Notes: generated by a model not told the origin, from the sequence alone. A DNA stretch of 64,000 bases from [Enterobacter] lignolyticus SCF1 (GCF_000164865.1 NC_014618.1:4588001-4652000); one strand, 5' to 3'; counted from the first letter of the stretch, positions 8,059 through 16,475 are shown. Numbers and translations are program-made.

Positions 8059-10080
8059 TTACTTCTCTTTTGCCCTCGCCAGCATCGCGCGAATATTGGC
8101 GACGTTGGCCTGCCCTTTGTGCATGCGCTCCTCCGGGGTCACCACTTTCCGCGCCTGCTCCCAGATAAGATCGTCCTGCGGCAGCTCCAGCAGGAAACGG
8201 CTCGGTTCCGGGCGCACCAGCTCGCCGTACTGGCGACGCTCTTTGCACAAGGTAAAGGTCAGCTCCTTCTGCGCGCGGGTGATGCCCACGTAGGCCAGGC
8301 GGCGCTCTTCATCGACGTTATCTTCATCGATGCTGCTCTGATGCGGCAACAGCCCCTCTTCCATTCCCACCAGATAGACATACGGAAACTCCAGGCCTTT
8401 CGAGGCGTGCAGCGTCATGAGCTGCACCTGGTCCAGCTCCTCATCGCTCTCCCCTCGCTCCATCATGTCGCGCAGGGTAAAGCGGGTGACGACCTGCGTC
8501 AGGGTCATCGGCTCCTCCAGCTCGCTGCCCTCCAGCATCTCCGTCATCCAGCCGAACAGCGTGTTGACGTTTTTCATCCGCATTTCCGCGGCTTTGGGGC
8601 TTGGCGAGGTCTCAAACAGCCAGGACTCATAGTCGATACCGTGGATAAGGTCGCGCACCGCCGCAATAGGCTCCCGCTCGGACAGCCGCTGAACCTCGCC
8701 CAGCCACTGCGTGAAGCGGGTCAGCGACTCATAGCCGCGCCCGGTCAGCGTCTGGTTTAGCCCCATATCGAAGCTGGCGGAAAACAGGCTCTTGTTGCGG
8801 GTGGTGGCCCATTCACCCAGCTTTTGCAGCGTTGCCGGGCCAATCTCGCGTTTCGGCGTGTTCACGATACGCAAAAATGCGCTGTCGTCGTCCGGGTTGG
8901 TCAGTATCCGCAGGTAGGCCAGCAGATCCTTAATTTCCGGGCGCGAGAAAAACGAGGTGCCGCCCGAAATACGGTACGGAATGCGGTTTTGCATCAGCAG
9001 CTTTTCAAATACCCGGGACTGGTGGTTCCCGCGATACAGGATCGCGTAGTCCTTGTACTGGGTCTTGTTGATAAAGTGGTGCGCGATAAGCTCCCCGGCC
9101 ACCCGCTCGGCCTCATGCTCTTCATGGTTGGCGCTCAGCACCTTGAGCTCCACGCCGTAGCCCAGCTCGGAAAAAAGTTTCTTTTCAAACACGTGCGGAT
9201 TATTGGCGATCAGAATATTCGCCGCTTTCAGAATGCGCCCGGACGAGCGGTAGTTCTGCTCCAGCTTAATCACCTGCAGCGCCGGGAAATCCTGGCTTAG
9301 CAGCACCAGGTTTTGCGGCCGCGCGCCGCGCCAGGAGTAAATCGACTGGTCGTCATCGCCCACCACGGTAAAACGGGCGCGGCTGCCGACCAGCTGCTTC
9401 ACCAGCTCGTACTGGCTGGTGTTGGTATCCTGATATTCATCCACCAGCAGATAACGGATTTTGTTCTGCCAGCGCTCACGCACCTCGTCATTGCGCTGCA
9501 GCAGCAGCGTCGGCAGCAAAATGAGATCGTCGAAGTCCAGTACGTTGCAGGCTTTCAGGTGCGCATCATACAGCCCATAGCAGTGGGCAAAAATGCGATC
9601 GCGCTCGCCGAGAGCCCCAGCGGCGGCCTGCGCCGGGGTTTTCAGATCGTTTTTCCAGTTCGAGATCGTCGAGATCAGCTGCTGCAGGACGACTTTATCA
9701 TCGTCAATCAGCCCTTCCGTCAGCTCTTTGAGCAGCGCCGTCTGGTCGGTGTCGTCAAACAACGAGAAGTTTGACTTCATCCCCAGCGCGGCAAATTCAC
9801 GTTTGATAATTTCCAGGCCCAGGGTATGGAAGGTGGAAATCATCAGCCCGCGCGCCTCCTGGCGCCCCAGCGTCTGCGCCACGCGCTCTTTCATCTCGCG
9901 CGCGGCCTTGTTGGTGAAGGTGACGGCGGCGATATGGCGCGCCTGATAGCCGCAGCCGCGGATCAGATGGGCGATTTTATTGGTGATTACACGGGTTTTT
10001 CCCGAGCCAGCTCCCGCCAGCACCAGGCAGGGTCCGGTGACGAATTCGACGGCATGTTGTTGTCCGGGGTTTAAACGCAT
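8059..10080 (-). CDS. rep: ATP-dependent DNA helicase Rep
   Basis: Rep is a 3'-to-5' UvrD-family helicase that clears proteins ahead of the replisome. The 673 residues match E. coli Rep exactly in length: Walker A GAGSGKT near residue 22, DEYQDTN motif II near 214, GDDDQSIYSWRGA near 240 and the C-terminal LMTLHASKGLEFP motif. The ATG at 10080 (MRLNPGQQ) is the conserved start. It converges on gppA, with a 15-base gap. Confidence 0.98.
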   Translation of the reverse strand: MRLNPGQQHAVEFVTGPCLVLAGAGSGKTRVITNKIAHLIRGCGYQARHIAAVTFTNKAAREMKERVAQTLGRQEARGLMISTFHTLGLEIIKREFAALGMKSNFSLFDDTDQTALLKELTEGLIDDDKVVLQQLISTISNWKNDLKTPAQAAAGALGERDRIFAHCYGLYDAHLKACNVLDFDDLILLPTLLLQRNDEVRERWQNKIRYLLVDEYQDTNTSQYELVKQLVGSRARFTVVGDDDQSIYSWRGARPQNLVLLSQDFPALQVIKLEQNYRSSGRILKAANILIANNPHVFEKKLFSELGYGVELKVLSANHEEHEAERVAGELIAHHFINKTQYKDYAILYRGNHQSRVFEKLLMQNRIPYRISGGTSFFSRPEIKDLLAYLRILTNPDDDSAFLRIVNTPKREIGPATLQKLGEWATTRNKSLFSASFDMGLNQTLTGRGYESLTRFTQWLGEVQRLSEREPIAAVRDLIHGIDYESWLFETSPSPKAAEMRMKNVNTLFGWMTEMLEGSELEEPMTLTQVVTRFTLRDMMERGESDEELDQVQLMTLHASKGLEFPYVYLVGMEEGLLPHQSSIDEDNVDEERRLAYVGITRAQKELTFTLCKERRQYGELVRPEPSRFLLELPQDDLIWEQARKVVTPEERMHKGQANVANIRAMLARAKEK

Positions 10081-10179
10081 GGCTGTATTGCTCAATCTTC
10101 GAACGGGGGGAGGATTGTAGCAGAAACTGAAGGCGGGCGTGCAGCAGGCCGCCCTTTCAGGCAGCCTGGAAATGTGGGT

Positions 10180-10908
10180 TCAGGAAGCGCGGGCGGCAAG
10201 CGGCGCGTAGCCATTGCGCCTGGCGCTGACGATCCAGCTCCAGGAGCCCATCACCGCGATCGCCGTCAGCAGGACATATTCCAGCGACATCGCGTACACG
10301 CCCTGAATGGCGTAGATAACCACGCTAATCACGTCGATAACTACCCACAGCAGCCAGTTTTCCACGTATTTACGGGTCATCAGCACCATCGCCACAATGG
10401 AGAGCACCAGCATGGTGGAATCCCAGAACGGGAACGCATCCGGCTGCAGGTCAGGCATCGCAACCTGAATGCCGACCGCGTGCAGCACCGCCAGCATAAT
10501 GCGGGTCAGCATCGCGAATACCGGGTCGATAAACAGCGTCATTAGCACAATGGCGACGACGCAAACCGCGCCCAGCGCCAGCGTCTGCTGACGCGAGAGC
10601 CAGCGAACCTTCAGCGCGGCTTCATTGTTCTCGGTCTGCCGGCTCCATGCGTACCAGCCGTAAATGTTGGCCGCGAAGAAGAACACCTGCAAAAGCAGGC
10701 TGGCGTAGAGCTGGATCTGGAAAAAAATCGCCGCAAACAGCGTGACGTTAATCAGACCAAACAGGTAATTGACTATCTTTTCCCGGCTGGCGCACCAGAT
10801 GCACAGCAGGCCGAATACGGTGCCAATGGCCTCAATCCACGACAGCGCATAGCCGCCCTGCCCGAGGGGAATGGTGACCATCACGTTGTTAATGCTAAAA
10901 AAGTCCAT
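10180..10908 (-). CDS. PnuC-family nucleoside/nicotinamide riboside transporter
   Basis: This 242-residue membrane protein is a close relative of E. coli PnuC. It shares MDFFSxNN at the start, SWIEAIGT, NYLFGLINVTLF, a long block from FFQIQLYASLLLQ to YGWYAWSRQ, and TRKYVENWLLWVVIDV, and has about seven membrane segments. PnuC proteins admit nicotinamide riboside or related vitamins by facilitated diffusion. The start shares a base with the stop of the upstream phosphorylase (TAATG), so the two are translationally coupled. It lies outside the usual nadA-pnuC locus and is probably a paralogue; the substrate could be another nucleoside. Confidence 0.9.
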   Translation of the reverse strand: MDFFSINNVMVTIPLGQGGYALSWIEAIGTVFGLLCIWCASREKIVNYLFGLINVTLFAAIFFQIQLYASLLLQVFFFAANIYGWYAWSRQTENNEAALKVRWLSRQQTLALGAVCVVAIVLMTLFIDPVFAMLTRIMLAVLHAVGIQVAMPDLQPDAFPFWDSTMLVLSIVAMVLMTRKYVENWLLWVVIDVISVVIYAIQGVYAMSLEYVLLTAIAVMGSWSWIVSARRNGYAPLAARAS

Positions 10909-11657
10909 TACTGCACTCCTTGCTGGCTGTCAGAATGAATCGCCCGCAGCGCCAGAGCTATCTGTCGTTCTTCGCCCTTCTGGCACAGCGTCTCTTGTTG
11001 TACATAGTCGTTGATACTGCTGTCCAGGCACCCGTTGTGCGCCACCACCACATTCAGCAATGATGCCGTACGCAGCCCGCGCAGCGCGCCAACCACCATC
11101 AGCGGCGCGCTTTCCATATCCGCGCCGAGAATACCACGCGCCGACCACTCCGCGTCCAGCGCCGCCTCGCGGTCGGTATAAAAGCTATCGTGGCTGCGGA
11201 CGAGACCGCAGGTCGCCGGAATCCGCATCTGCGCCGCCTGCTGCATCAGCGTCCAGGTCAGCTGCGGATCGGCGCAGGCCGGGTAGCCTGCCGGGGCGTA
11301 GGTACGGCTGGTACCGTCATCGGTCACCGCGCCGTTGGCGATAATCACATCGCCCAGCGCCAGGTTATCCTGCAACGCGCCGCAGCTGCCGATGCGGATC
11401 AGCGTTTTTACGCCAATCTGGCGCAGCTCCTCCACGGCGATAGCCGTAGACGGCCCGCCAATCCCCGTCGACAGCACCAGAATTTCCGTACCCTGATACC
11501 AGCCGCGCAGCGCGCGAAACTCGCGGTTCTGCCCTAAAGGCTCCGGGTCATCAAGAAAGCGAGCGACACGATCCACCCGCTGCGGGTCACCTGGCAGTAA
11601 GGCGTATCTCGCCCCCGTCATCGGTGAATCCAGTCGAATATGTGGCTGAAGCGACAT
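10908..11657 (-). CDS. Uridine-phosphorylase-family nucleoside phosphorylase
   Basis: The ~249-residue protein belongs to the NP-1/Udp family: LPGDPQRV phosphate loop, STGIGGPSTAIAVEEL, RIGSCGAL with the phosphate-contact Arg, and DMES near the ribose site. In ungapped comparison with E. coli Udp, the uracil contacts Gln166, Arg168 and Arg223 are replaced (FYTDREA instead of FYPGQER; VAHN instead of VNRT), so uridine is an unlikely substrate. Coupling to a PnuC transporter suggests phosphorolysis of nicotinamide riboside or another imported nucleoside. AAGGAGG is better spaced for the second ATG (11657). Confidence 0.85.
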   Translation of the reverse strand: MSLQPHIRLDSPMTGARYALLPGDPQRVDRVARFLDDPEPLGQNREFRALRGWYQGTEILVLSTGIGGPSTAIAVEELRQIGVKTLIRIGSCGALQDNLALGDVIIANGAVTDDGTSRTYAPAGYPACADPQLTWTLMQQAAQMRIPATCGLVRSHDSFYTDREAALDAEWSARGILGADMESAPLMVVGALRGLRTASLLNVVVAHNGCLDSSINDYVQQETLCQKGEERQIALALRAIHSDSQQGVQ

Positions 11658-11686
11658 CATCCCCTCCTTCTCAATCGTGGTGGTCT

Positions 11687-12388
11687 TTAGGTTTCAGCCT
11701 CCTGCTTCAGCTTTTCAGGGGCTAACAGCACGATCCGCTCGCCGTCGGAATCAATAATTCGCAGCGTTTTCAGATCGTGCAAAATGCGGTTGATACTGCG
11801 CGTCGTGGCCGCAAATTCTTGACTCAAATTCTGCTTATCCAGCAAAAAAGTCGCCGTTCCCTGCTGTTCATACCGCAGCCAGAGCGCCTGGCATACCCGC
11901 TGATGCAGAGAGTAAAGGCTGTCGCTGCTGGCTTTTTTTGACAGCTGGTAATACTGCTGGCTGAAAAACCGCAGCATGCGCTGGTTAAAATGATTATCCA
12001 GCGTCAGCCAGCGTTCAAAATGCGCCTGCGACAGGCTCAGCAGCTGCGTATTGCTGACGGCAACGACGGAGCAGATGTAGTTTCGCGAGTCGAAAATTTC
12101 CAGCTCGCCCAGCATGTCGCCTTTGCCGTAACGGGCCTGGCGGTAGCGGCGGCCATCGTCGGCCTCAAAAAAGACATCCACCTCGCCGGCGACGATCAGC
12201 GAAAAGCGCTGGCAGATATCGCCCTGCCGACAAATCGCCGCGCCGCGAGGAATATCCTCAAAGGCCCAGCGCTGCATTATCTCCAGCGGACAATTTTTCA
12301 GGAGCGCGTACAGCGTCGGATCGCTCACCACGCGCCGAAGCCCTGTCAGCCAGTCGTCTGAAAATTCAGCTTTTTTCATCATGTTCAT
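11687..12388 (-). CDS. Crp/Fnr-family transcriptional regulator (YeiL-like)
   Basis: An N-terminal cyclic-nucleotide-binding-type beta barrel (about residues 30-140, GAAICRQGDICQRFSLIVAGEVDVFF, then GDMLGELEIFD) is followed by a helical linker and a winged-helix HTH (FAATTRSINRILHDLKTLRII). The layout resembles E. coli YeiL, a regulator next to nucleoside genes, though overall similarity is modest. It is the first gene of the regulator-phosphorylase-PnuC operon and is likely its local regulator. The ATG at 12388 has GGAG nine bases upstream; a GTG 15 bases earlier has a poor site. Confidence 0.85.
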   Translation of the reverse strand: MNMMKKAEFSDDWLTGLRRVVSDPTLYALLKNCPLEIMQRWAFEDIPRGAAICRQGDICQRFSLIVAGEVDVFFEADDGRRYRQARYGKGDMLGELEIFDSRNYICSVVAVSNTQLLSLSQAHFERWLTLDNHFNQRMLRFFSQQYYQLSKKASSDSLYSLHQRVCQALWLRYEQQGTATFLLDKQNLSQEFAATTRSINRILHDLKTLRIIDSDGERIVLLAPEKLKQEAET

Positions 12389-12587
12389 GATATCTCGCTC
12401 CACGTTCGCAAAGACAGGACGGGCGTCCCGGGCGCCGACGCTACGCCGGGTAAAACTGCTGCGTACCTCCCGGTTCCATGATCCCGTCGGGACATCTGTC
12501 CCGTAATGGAAAAAAGGCCGCAGTGTTATATCGCCGATAACGCATGCTACTATTGCGGCCTTAATCTATCCCATTCAAGGCACGATC
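12389..12587. promoter_or_regulatory. Divergent promoter region of the Crp-type operon and ppiC
   Basis: This ~200-base region separates the minus-strand regulator operon from ppiC. It contains a near-perfect palindrome at 12488-12503, a candidate operator, and a G+C-rich repeat GGACGGGCGTCC around 12418. No promoter was fixed. Confidence 0.5.
12488..12503. promoter_or_regulatory. Candidate operator palindrome
   Basis: CGGGACATCTGTCCCG is a 7-2-7 inverted repeat about 100 bases upstream of the Crp/Fnr-type regulator gene. Its dyad suits a dimeric HTH protein. Assignment to that regulator is inferred from position alone. Confidence 0.4.
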
Positions 12588-12869
12588 ATGGCAAAAACAG
12601 CAGCAGCACTGCACATTCTGGTGAAGGAAGAGAAACTGGCACTGGATCTTCTGGAGCAGATTAAAAACGGTGGCGATTTCGAGAAGCTGGCGAAGAAGCA
12701 CTCTATCTGCCCGTCAGGCAAGAAAGGTGGTCATTTGGGAGAATTCCGCCAGGGACAGATGGTTCCGGCGTTCGACAAAGTGGTCTTCTCCTGCCCGGTG
12801 CTGGAGCCAACCGGCCCGCTGCACACCCAGTTCGGCTACCACATCATTAAGGTGCTGTACCGGAACTAA
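12588..12869 (+). CDS. ppiC: Peptidyl-prolyl cis-trans isomerase C (parvulin)
   Basis: The 93-residue single-domain parvulin catalyses prolyl isomerisation in the cytoplasm. It reads MAKTAAALHILVKEEKLAL and contains the family sequence FEKLAKKHSICPSGKKGGHLGEF and the terminal FGYHIIKVLYRN. It has the usual length and lies next to ilvC as in E. coli. Confidence 0.97.
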   Translation: MAKTAAALHILVKEEKLALDLLEQIKNGGDFEKLAKKHSICPSGKKGGHLGEFRQGQMVPAFDKVVFSCPVLEPTGPLHTQFGYHIIKVLYRN

Positions 12870-12870
12870 C

Positions 12871-12903
12871 AAAAAACCCGGTGAATCTGATCACCGGGTT
12901 TTT
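12871..12903. terminator. Terminator between ppiC and ilvC
   Basis: A 13-bp stem (AAAAACCCGGTGA / TCACCGGGTTTTT) follows ppiC directly. The flanking A and T runs let it work in both directions. Confidence 0.9.
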
Positions 12904-12985
12904 GCCTGATGGCGCTGCGCTTATCAGGCCTACGATACGTACACTTTGTGTAGGCCGGATAAGACGTTTACGCCGCCATCCGGCA
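12904..12985. repeat. REP/BIME element downstream of ilvC
   Basis: Two inverted REP units: GCCTGATGGCGCTGCGCTTA with TCAGGCCTAC, then GTAGGCCGGATAAGACG with CGCCGCCATCCGGC, separated by a short spacer. The pattern is typical of enterobacterial bacterial interspersed mosaic elements at operon 3' ends. Confidence 0.85.
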
Positions 12986-12999
12986 CCGCATGTAGCAGC

Positions 13000-14475
13000 T
13001 TAGCCCGCAACCGCGATACGCTTCATATCCGTCATGTAGCCGCGCAGCTTCTTACCCACCTGCTCGATCGCGTGGCCGCGAATCGCTTCGTTGACATCAC
13101 GCAGCTGCGCGTTATCTACTGCGCCTTCAGCAATCGCTTTACCCAGATCGCCCGGCTGAATTTCCGTCATGAAGGATTTCAGCAGCGGCACGCAGGCATA
13201 AGAGAACAGGTAGTTGCCGTACTCTGCGGTATCGGAGATAACCACGTTCATTTCGTACAGACGCTTACGGGCGATGGTGTTGGCGATCAGCGGCAGCTCG
13301 TGCAGCGATTCGTAGTAAGCGGACTCTTCGATAATACCGGATGCCACCATGGTTTCGAACGCCAGCTCAACGCCCGCTTTCACCATCGCGATCATCAGCA
13401 CGCCTTTATCGAAGTACTCCTGCTCGCCGATTTTACCTTCAAACTGCGGCGCAGTTTCGAACGCGGTTTTGCCGGTCTCTTCACGCCAGGTCAGCAGTTT
13501 CTTATCGTCGTTGGCCCAGTCAGCCATCATGCCGGAGGAGAATTCGCCGGAGATGATGTCGTCCATGTGCTTCTGGAACAGCGGCGCCATAATTTCTTTC
13601 AGCTGCTCGGACAGCGCGTAAGCGCGCAGTTTCGCCGGGTTGGACAGACGGTCCATCATCAGCGTGATGCCGCCCTGCTTCAGCGCTTCGGTGATGGTCT
13701 CCCAGCCGAACTGAATCAGTTTTTCCGCATACGCCGGGTCAGCGCCTTCCTGAACCAGCTTGTCGAAGCACAGCAGAGAACCGGCCTGCAGCATACCGCA
13801 CAGGATGGTCTGCTCGCCCATCAGGTCAGATTTCACTTCCGCTACAAAGGAAGATTCCAGCACGCCCGCGCGGTGGCCGCCGGTGGCTGCGGCCCAGGCT
13901 TTGGCAATCGCCATGCCTTCGCCTTTTGGATCGTTTTCCGGGTGCACCGCGATAAGCGTCGGTACGCCAAAGCCACGCTTGTACTCTTCGCGCACTTCGG
14001 TACCCGGGCACTTCGGCGCTACCATCACCACGGTGATGTCTTTACGGATCTGCTCGCCCACTTCCACGATGTTGAAGCCGTGGGAGTAGCCCAGCGCCGC
14101 GCCGTCTTTCATCAGCGGCTGCACGGAACGCACAACGTCGGAGTGCTGTTTGTCCGGCGTCAGGTTAACCACCAGGTCCGCCTGCGGGATCAGCTCTTCA
14201 TAGGTACCGACTTTAAAGCCGTTTTCGGTGGCTTTACGCCAGGAGGCGCGCTTCTCGGCAATCGCTTCTTTGCGCAGAGCGTAAGAGATATCCAGACCGG
14301 AGTCGCGCATGTTCAGACCCTGGTTCAGACCCTGCGCGCCGCAGCCGACGATGACCACTTTCTTACCCTGAAGGTAGCTTGCGCCGTCGGCAAATTCTTC
14401 GCGGCCCATAAAGCGACATTTACCCAGCTGCGCCAGCTGCTGGCGCAGATTCAGTGTATTAAAGTAGTTAGCCAT
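13000..14475 (-). CDS. ilvC: Ketol-acid reductoisomerase (NADP+)
   Basis: IlvC converts acetolactate or acetohydroxybutyrate to the dihydroxy acids of isoleucine-valine synthesis with NADPH. The 491-residue length is that of the long class II enzyme with two knotted C-terminal domains. The Rossmann motif VIVGCGAQGLNQG lies near residue 41. The ATG at 14475 gives the conserved MANYFNTLNLRQQL; an extended frame from 14550 is not used. It is divergent from its activator gene ilvY. Confidence 0.99.
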   Translation of the reverse strand: MANYFNTLNLRQQLAQLGKCRFMGREEFADGASYLQGKKVVIVGCGAQGLNQGLNMRDSGLDISYALRKEAIAEKRASWRKATENGFKVGTYEELIPQADLVVNLTPDKQHSDVVRSVQPLMKDGAALGYSHGFNIVEVGEQIRKDITVVMVAPKCPGTEVREEYKRGFGVPTLIAVHPENDPKGEGMAIAKAWAAATGGHRAGVLESSFVAEVKSDLMGEQTILCGMLQAGSLLCFDKLVQEGADPAYAEKLIQFGWETITEALKQGGITLMMDRLSNPAKLRAYALSEQLKEIMAPLFQKHMDDIISGEFSSGMMADWANDDKKLLTWREETGKTAFETAPQFEGKIGEQEYFDKGVLMIAMVKAGVELAFETMVASGIIEESAYYESLHELPLIANTIARKRLYEMNVVISDTAEYGNYLFSYACVPLLKSFMTEIQPGDLGKAIAEGAVDNAQLRDVNEAIRGHAIEQVGKKLRGYMTDMKRIAVAG

Positions 14476-14637
14476 GGTGATACTCCGTGATGTTGTGTCG
14501 TGCTTGTTGTTTGGTTCGCTTGCCGTGTCTTGCAAGGAGAATACATTCACTATATGTCAGGAAATGCGTTGCTTAAATTGATATATTAACAACGTTATGT
14601 TGCAATATTCGCAACACGAAACTGTGGAGCCGGTCTC
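14476..14637. promoter_or_regulatory. ilvC/ilvY divergent control region
   Basis: The intergenic region carries a dyad at 14599-14615 (GTTGCAATATTCGCAAC) that fits an IlvY half-operator, and an A+T-rich segment with a looser repeat (CGTTGC..AACAACG) at about 14567-14594. In E. coli, IlvY binds two such operators and activates ilvC when acetolactate is present. Confidence 0.75.
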
Positions 14638-15534
14638 ATGGATTTACGCGATCTGAAAATGTTTTTACATCTGACGGAAAGCCGCCACTTTGGCCGCAGC
14701 GCGCGCGCTATGCACGTCAGCCCCTCCACGCTCTCGCGGCAGATTCAGCGGCTCGAAGACGATCTCGGCCAGGCGCTGTTTATTCGCGATAACCGCACCG
14801 TGACGCTCACCGAAGCGGGCGAAGAGCTGCGCACCTTCGCGCAGCAGACACTATTGCAGTACCAGCAGCTGCGGCACACGATCGACCAGCAGGGGCCGTC
14901 GCTCTCGGGCGAGCTGCATATCTTTTGCTCGGTTACCGCGGCCTACAGCCACCTGCCGCCAATCCTTGACCGGTTTCGCGCCGAGCACCCCTCGGTGGAA
15001 ATCAAGCTCACCACCGGCGACGCCGCGGATGCAATGGAGAAAGTGGTGACGGGAGAAGCGGACCTGGCGATCGCCGGTAAGCCGGAGACGCTGCCCGGCG
15101 CGGTGGCGTTTTCAATGCTGGAAAACCTGGCGGTGGTGCTGATAGCCCCGGCGCTCCCCTGCCCGGTGCGCACTCAGGTGACGCAGGATAAGCCCGACTG
15201 GTCGACGGTGCCGTTTATCATGGCCGATCAGGGTCCGGTACGCCGCCGCATTGAGCTGTGGTTCCGCCGTCAGAAGATAAGCAACCCGTCGATTTACGCC
15301 ACGGTCGGCGGCCACGAGGCGATGGTGTCGATGGTCGCCCTTGGCTGCGGCGTAGCGCTGCTGCCGGAAGTGGTACTGGAGAACAGTCCTGAACCGGTGC
15401 GTAATCGCGTAATGATTCTGGAGCGCAGCGACGAGAAAACGCCGTTTGAGCTCGGCGTCTGCGTACAGAAAAAGCGGCTGCACGAGCCGCTGATTGATGC
15501 GTTCTGGAAGATTGTGCTGGAAATCAAAAAGTAA
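14638..15534 (+). CDS. ilvY: LysR-family activator of ilvC
   Basis: IlvY is a 298-residue LysR-type regulator: N-terminal winged HTH (residues about 3-60, MDLRDLKMFLHLTESRHFGRSARAM) followed by the inducer-binding domain. It is divergent from ilvC and matches E. coli IlvY closely. In E. coli, ilvA follows it directly. Here an eight-gene islet lies between ilvY and ilvA. Confidence 0.97.
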   Translation: MDLRDLKMFLHLTESRHFGRSARAMHVSPSTLSRQIQRLEDDLGQALFIRDNRTVTLTEAGEELRTFAQQTLLQYQQLRHTIDQQGPSLSGELHIFCSVTAAYSHLPPILDRFRAEHPSVEIKLTTGDAADAMEKVVTGEADLAIAGKPETLPGAVAFSMLENLAVVLIAPALPCPVRTQVTQDKPDWSTVPFIMADQGPVRRRIELWFRRQKISNPSIYATVGGHEAMVSMVALGCGVALLPEVVLENSPEPVRNRVMILERSDEKTPFELGVCVQKKRLHEPLIDAFWKIVLEIKK

Positions 15535-15561
15535 CCCCGGCATCACGCCGCGACGGGGCGT

Positions 15562-15828
15562 TTAATCAAAGCCAAAGCCCTCGGCGAAGAGCTGCTTAAG
15601 CTGCGCCATCGCCTCCTGCTCATCGCTGCCGCTGCAGATAAGCTCCAGCGATGCTTTACCTTTAATCCCGGCGCCCAAAATGCTCATGATGCTCTTTCCC
15701 TTGATGGTTTTGCCGTTGTACACCATCTCGATTCGCGACTGGTATTGCGCGCAGGCTTTCGCCAGCACCCCCGCAGGCCGGGCGTGAATCCCGCTCTGGT
15801 TGCTGACCCTGATGACTTCTCTCAACAT
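15562..15828 (-). CDS. HPr-family phosphocarrier of the ilvY-ilvA islet
   Basis: The 88-residue protein is a complete HPr: GIHARPAG with the phosphorylatable His15, Ser46 in GKSIMSIL, and the GAGIKGKASLEL strand. HPr accepts phosphate from Enzyme I and passes it to EIIA domains or, in PTS-dependent DHA kinases, toward DhaL-bound nucleotide. It overlaps the end of the DhaL gene by seven bases and has its own AGGAG. No EI gene is in the islet, so phosphate must come from PtsI or from PtsA. It probably replaces the DhaM role for this kinase or feeds the nearby EIIA. Confidence 0.9.
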   Translation of the reverse strand: MLREVIRVSNQSGIHARPAGVLAKACAQYQSRIEMVYNGKTIKGKSIMSILGAGIKGKASLELICSGSDEQEAMAQLKQLFAEGFGFD

Positions 15829-16466
15829 AGCGGCTCCTGCTCCCTCTCCTGAACGAAATTGAAATACCCCTGAACCAGCAGTTGAGCCACCATCGCCCCG
15901 GGATCAACAAAAGCGCGCGAACGTTCGCCGTGGATGGCGGCGCGTCCGTGCCGGGCGACCATGGTCGTGGTTTGCCGCACGCCGTGCTGCGCCTGCAGCA
16001 GTGCTTCGCGCGCCAGGGCCGCAGGGGAACCCTGAGACGACGTCAGTACCGCAACCGCTGGCGCCAGGCCATCCAGGAACGTTTTCTCTCCGGGCCGGGC
16101 CTTCCCGCGCTGCTGTACGCCATCAAACCAGGCCTGAAAGAAGGTTCCCATCTCGTCGGGCGCCATGGACTCACGGCCTTTAAACGCTTTACCGGCCTGC
16201 ATCAGCCCTGACGCCATCAGCGTGCCCATCGTGGAAGGCACCGCGGAGGCCATCGTTTTGCCCGCCTGGTAGAAAAATTGCCCGAGATCCCGTTCATCGC
16301 TGTGCTGCGCATACTGCGAAGCGGCAGCGAACCCGTCGCTCATGGTCAGCCCCAAATCGCCGTCGCCTACTACGCTGTCGAGCTCTGTCAGTACATCCTT
16401 ACTGGCCGTCATCAGCTGCGCCCAGCCGGCAAACAGACGGCGCAGTCCGTGCGTATCGATAGTCAT
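15822..16466 (-). CDS. DhaL-like kinase subunit (nucleotide-binding)
   Basis: This 214-residue protein belongs to the DhaL/DAK2 family. The three metal-binding Asp of E. coli DhaL are kept at the same positions (Asp30, Asp35, Asp37 in LDSVVGDGDLG), as are RGKARPGEKT and the GRA..GERS....DPGA segment. The E. coli loop SVGGASGPL is replaced by AVPSTMGTL, so the nucleotide pocket has diverged. It should supply phosphate to the substrate held by the DhaK partner encoded nine bases upstream. A strong GAGGAGG precedes the ATG. Confidence 0.88.
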   Translation of the reverse strand: MTIDTHGLRRLFAGWAQLMTASKDVLTELDSVVGDGDLGLTMSDGFAAASQYAQHSDERDLGQFFYQAGKTMASAVPSTMGTLMASGLMQAGKAFKGRESMAPDEMGTFFQAWFDGVQQRGKARPGEKTFLDGLAPAVAVLTSSQGSPAALAREALLQAQHGVRQTTTMVARHGRAAIHGERSRAFVDPGAMVAQLLVQGYFNFVQEREQEPLC

Positions 16467-16475
16467 CGCGCCTCC

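Noticed and set aside
12946..14490. Long open frame (514 codons) opposite ilvC
   Set aside because: It is the antisense shadow of a highly biased, G+C-rich gene; its product is rich in His, Arg and Gln with no recognisable domain or ribosome site.
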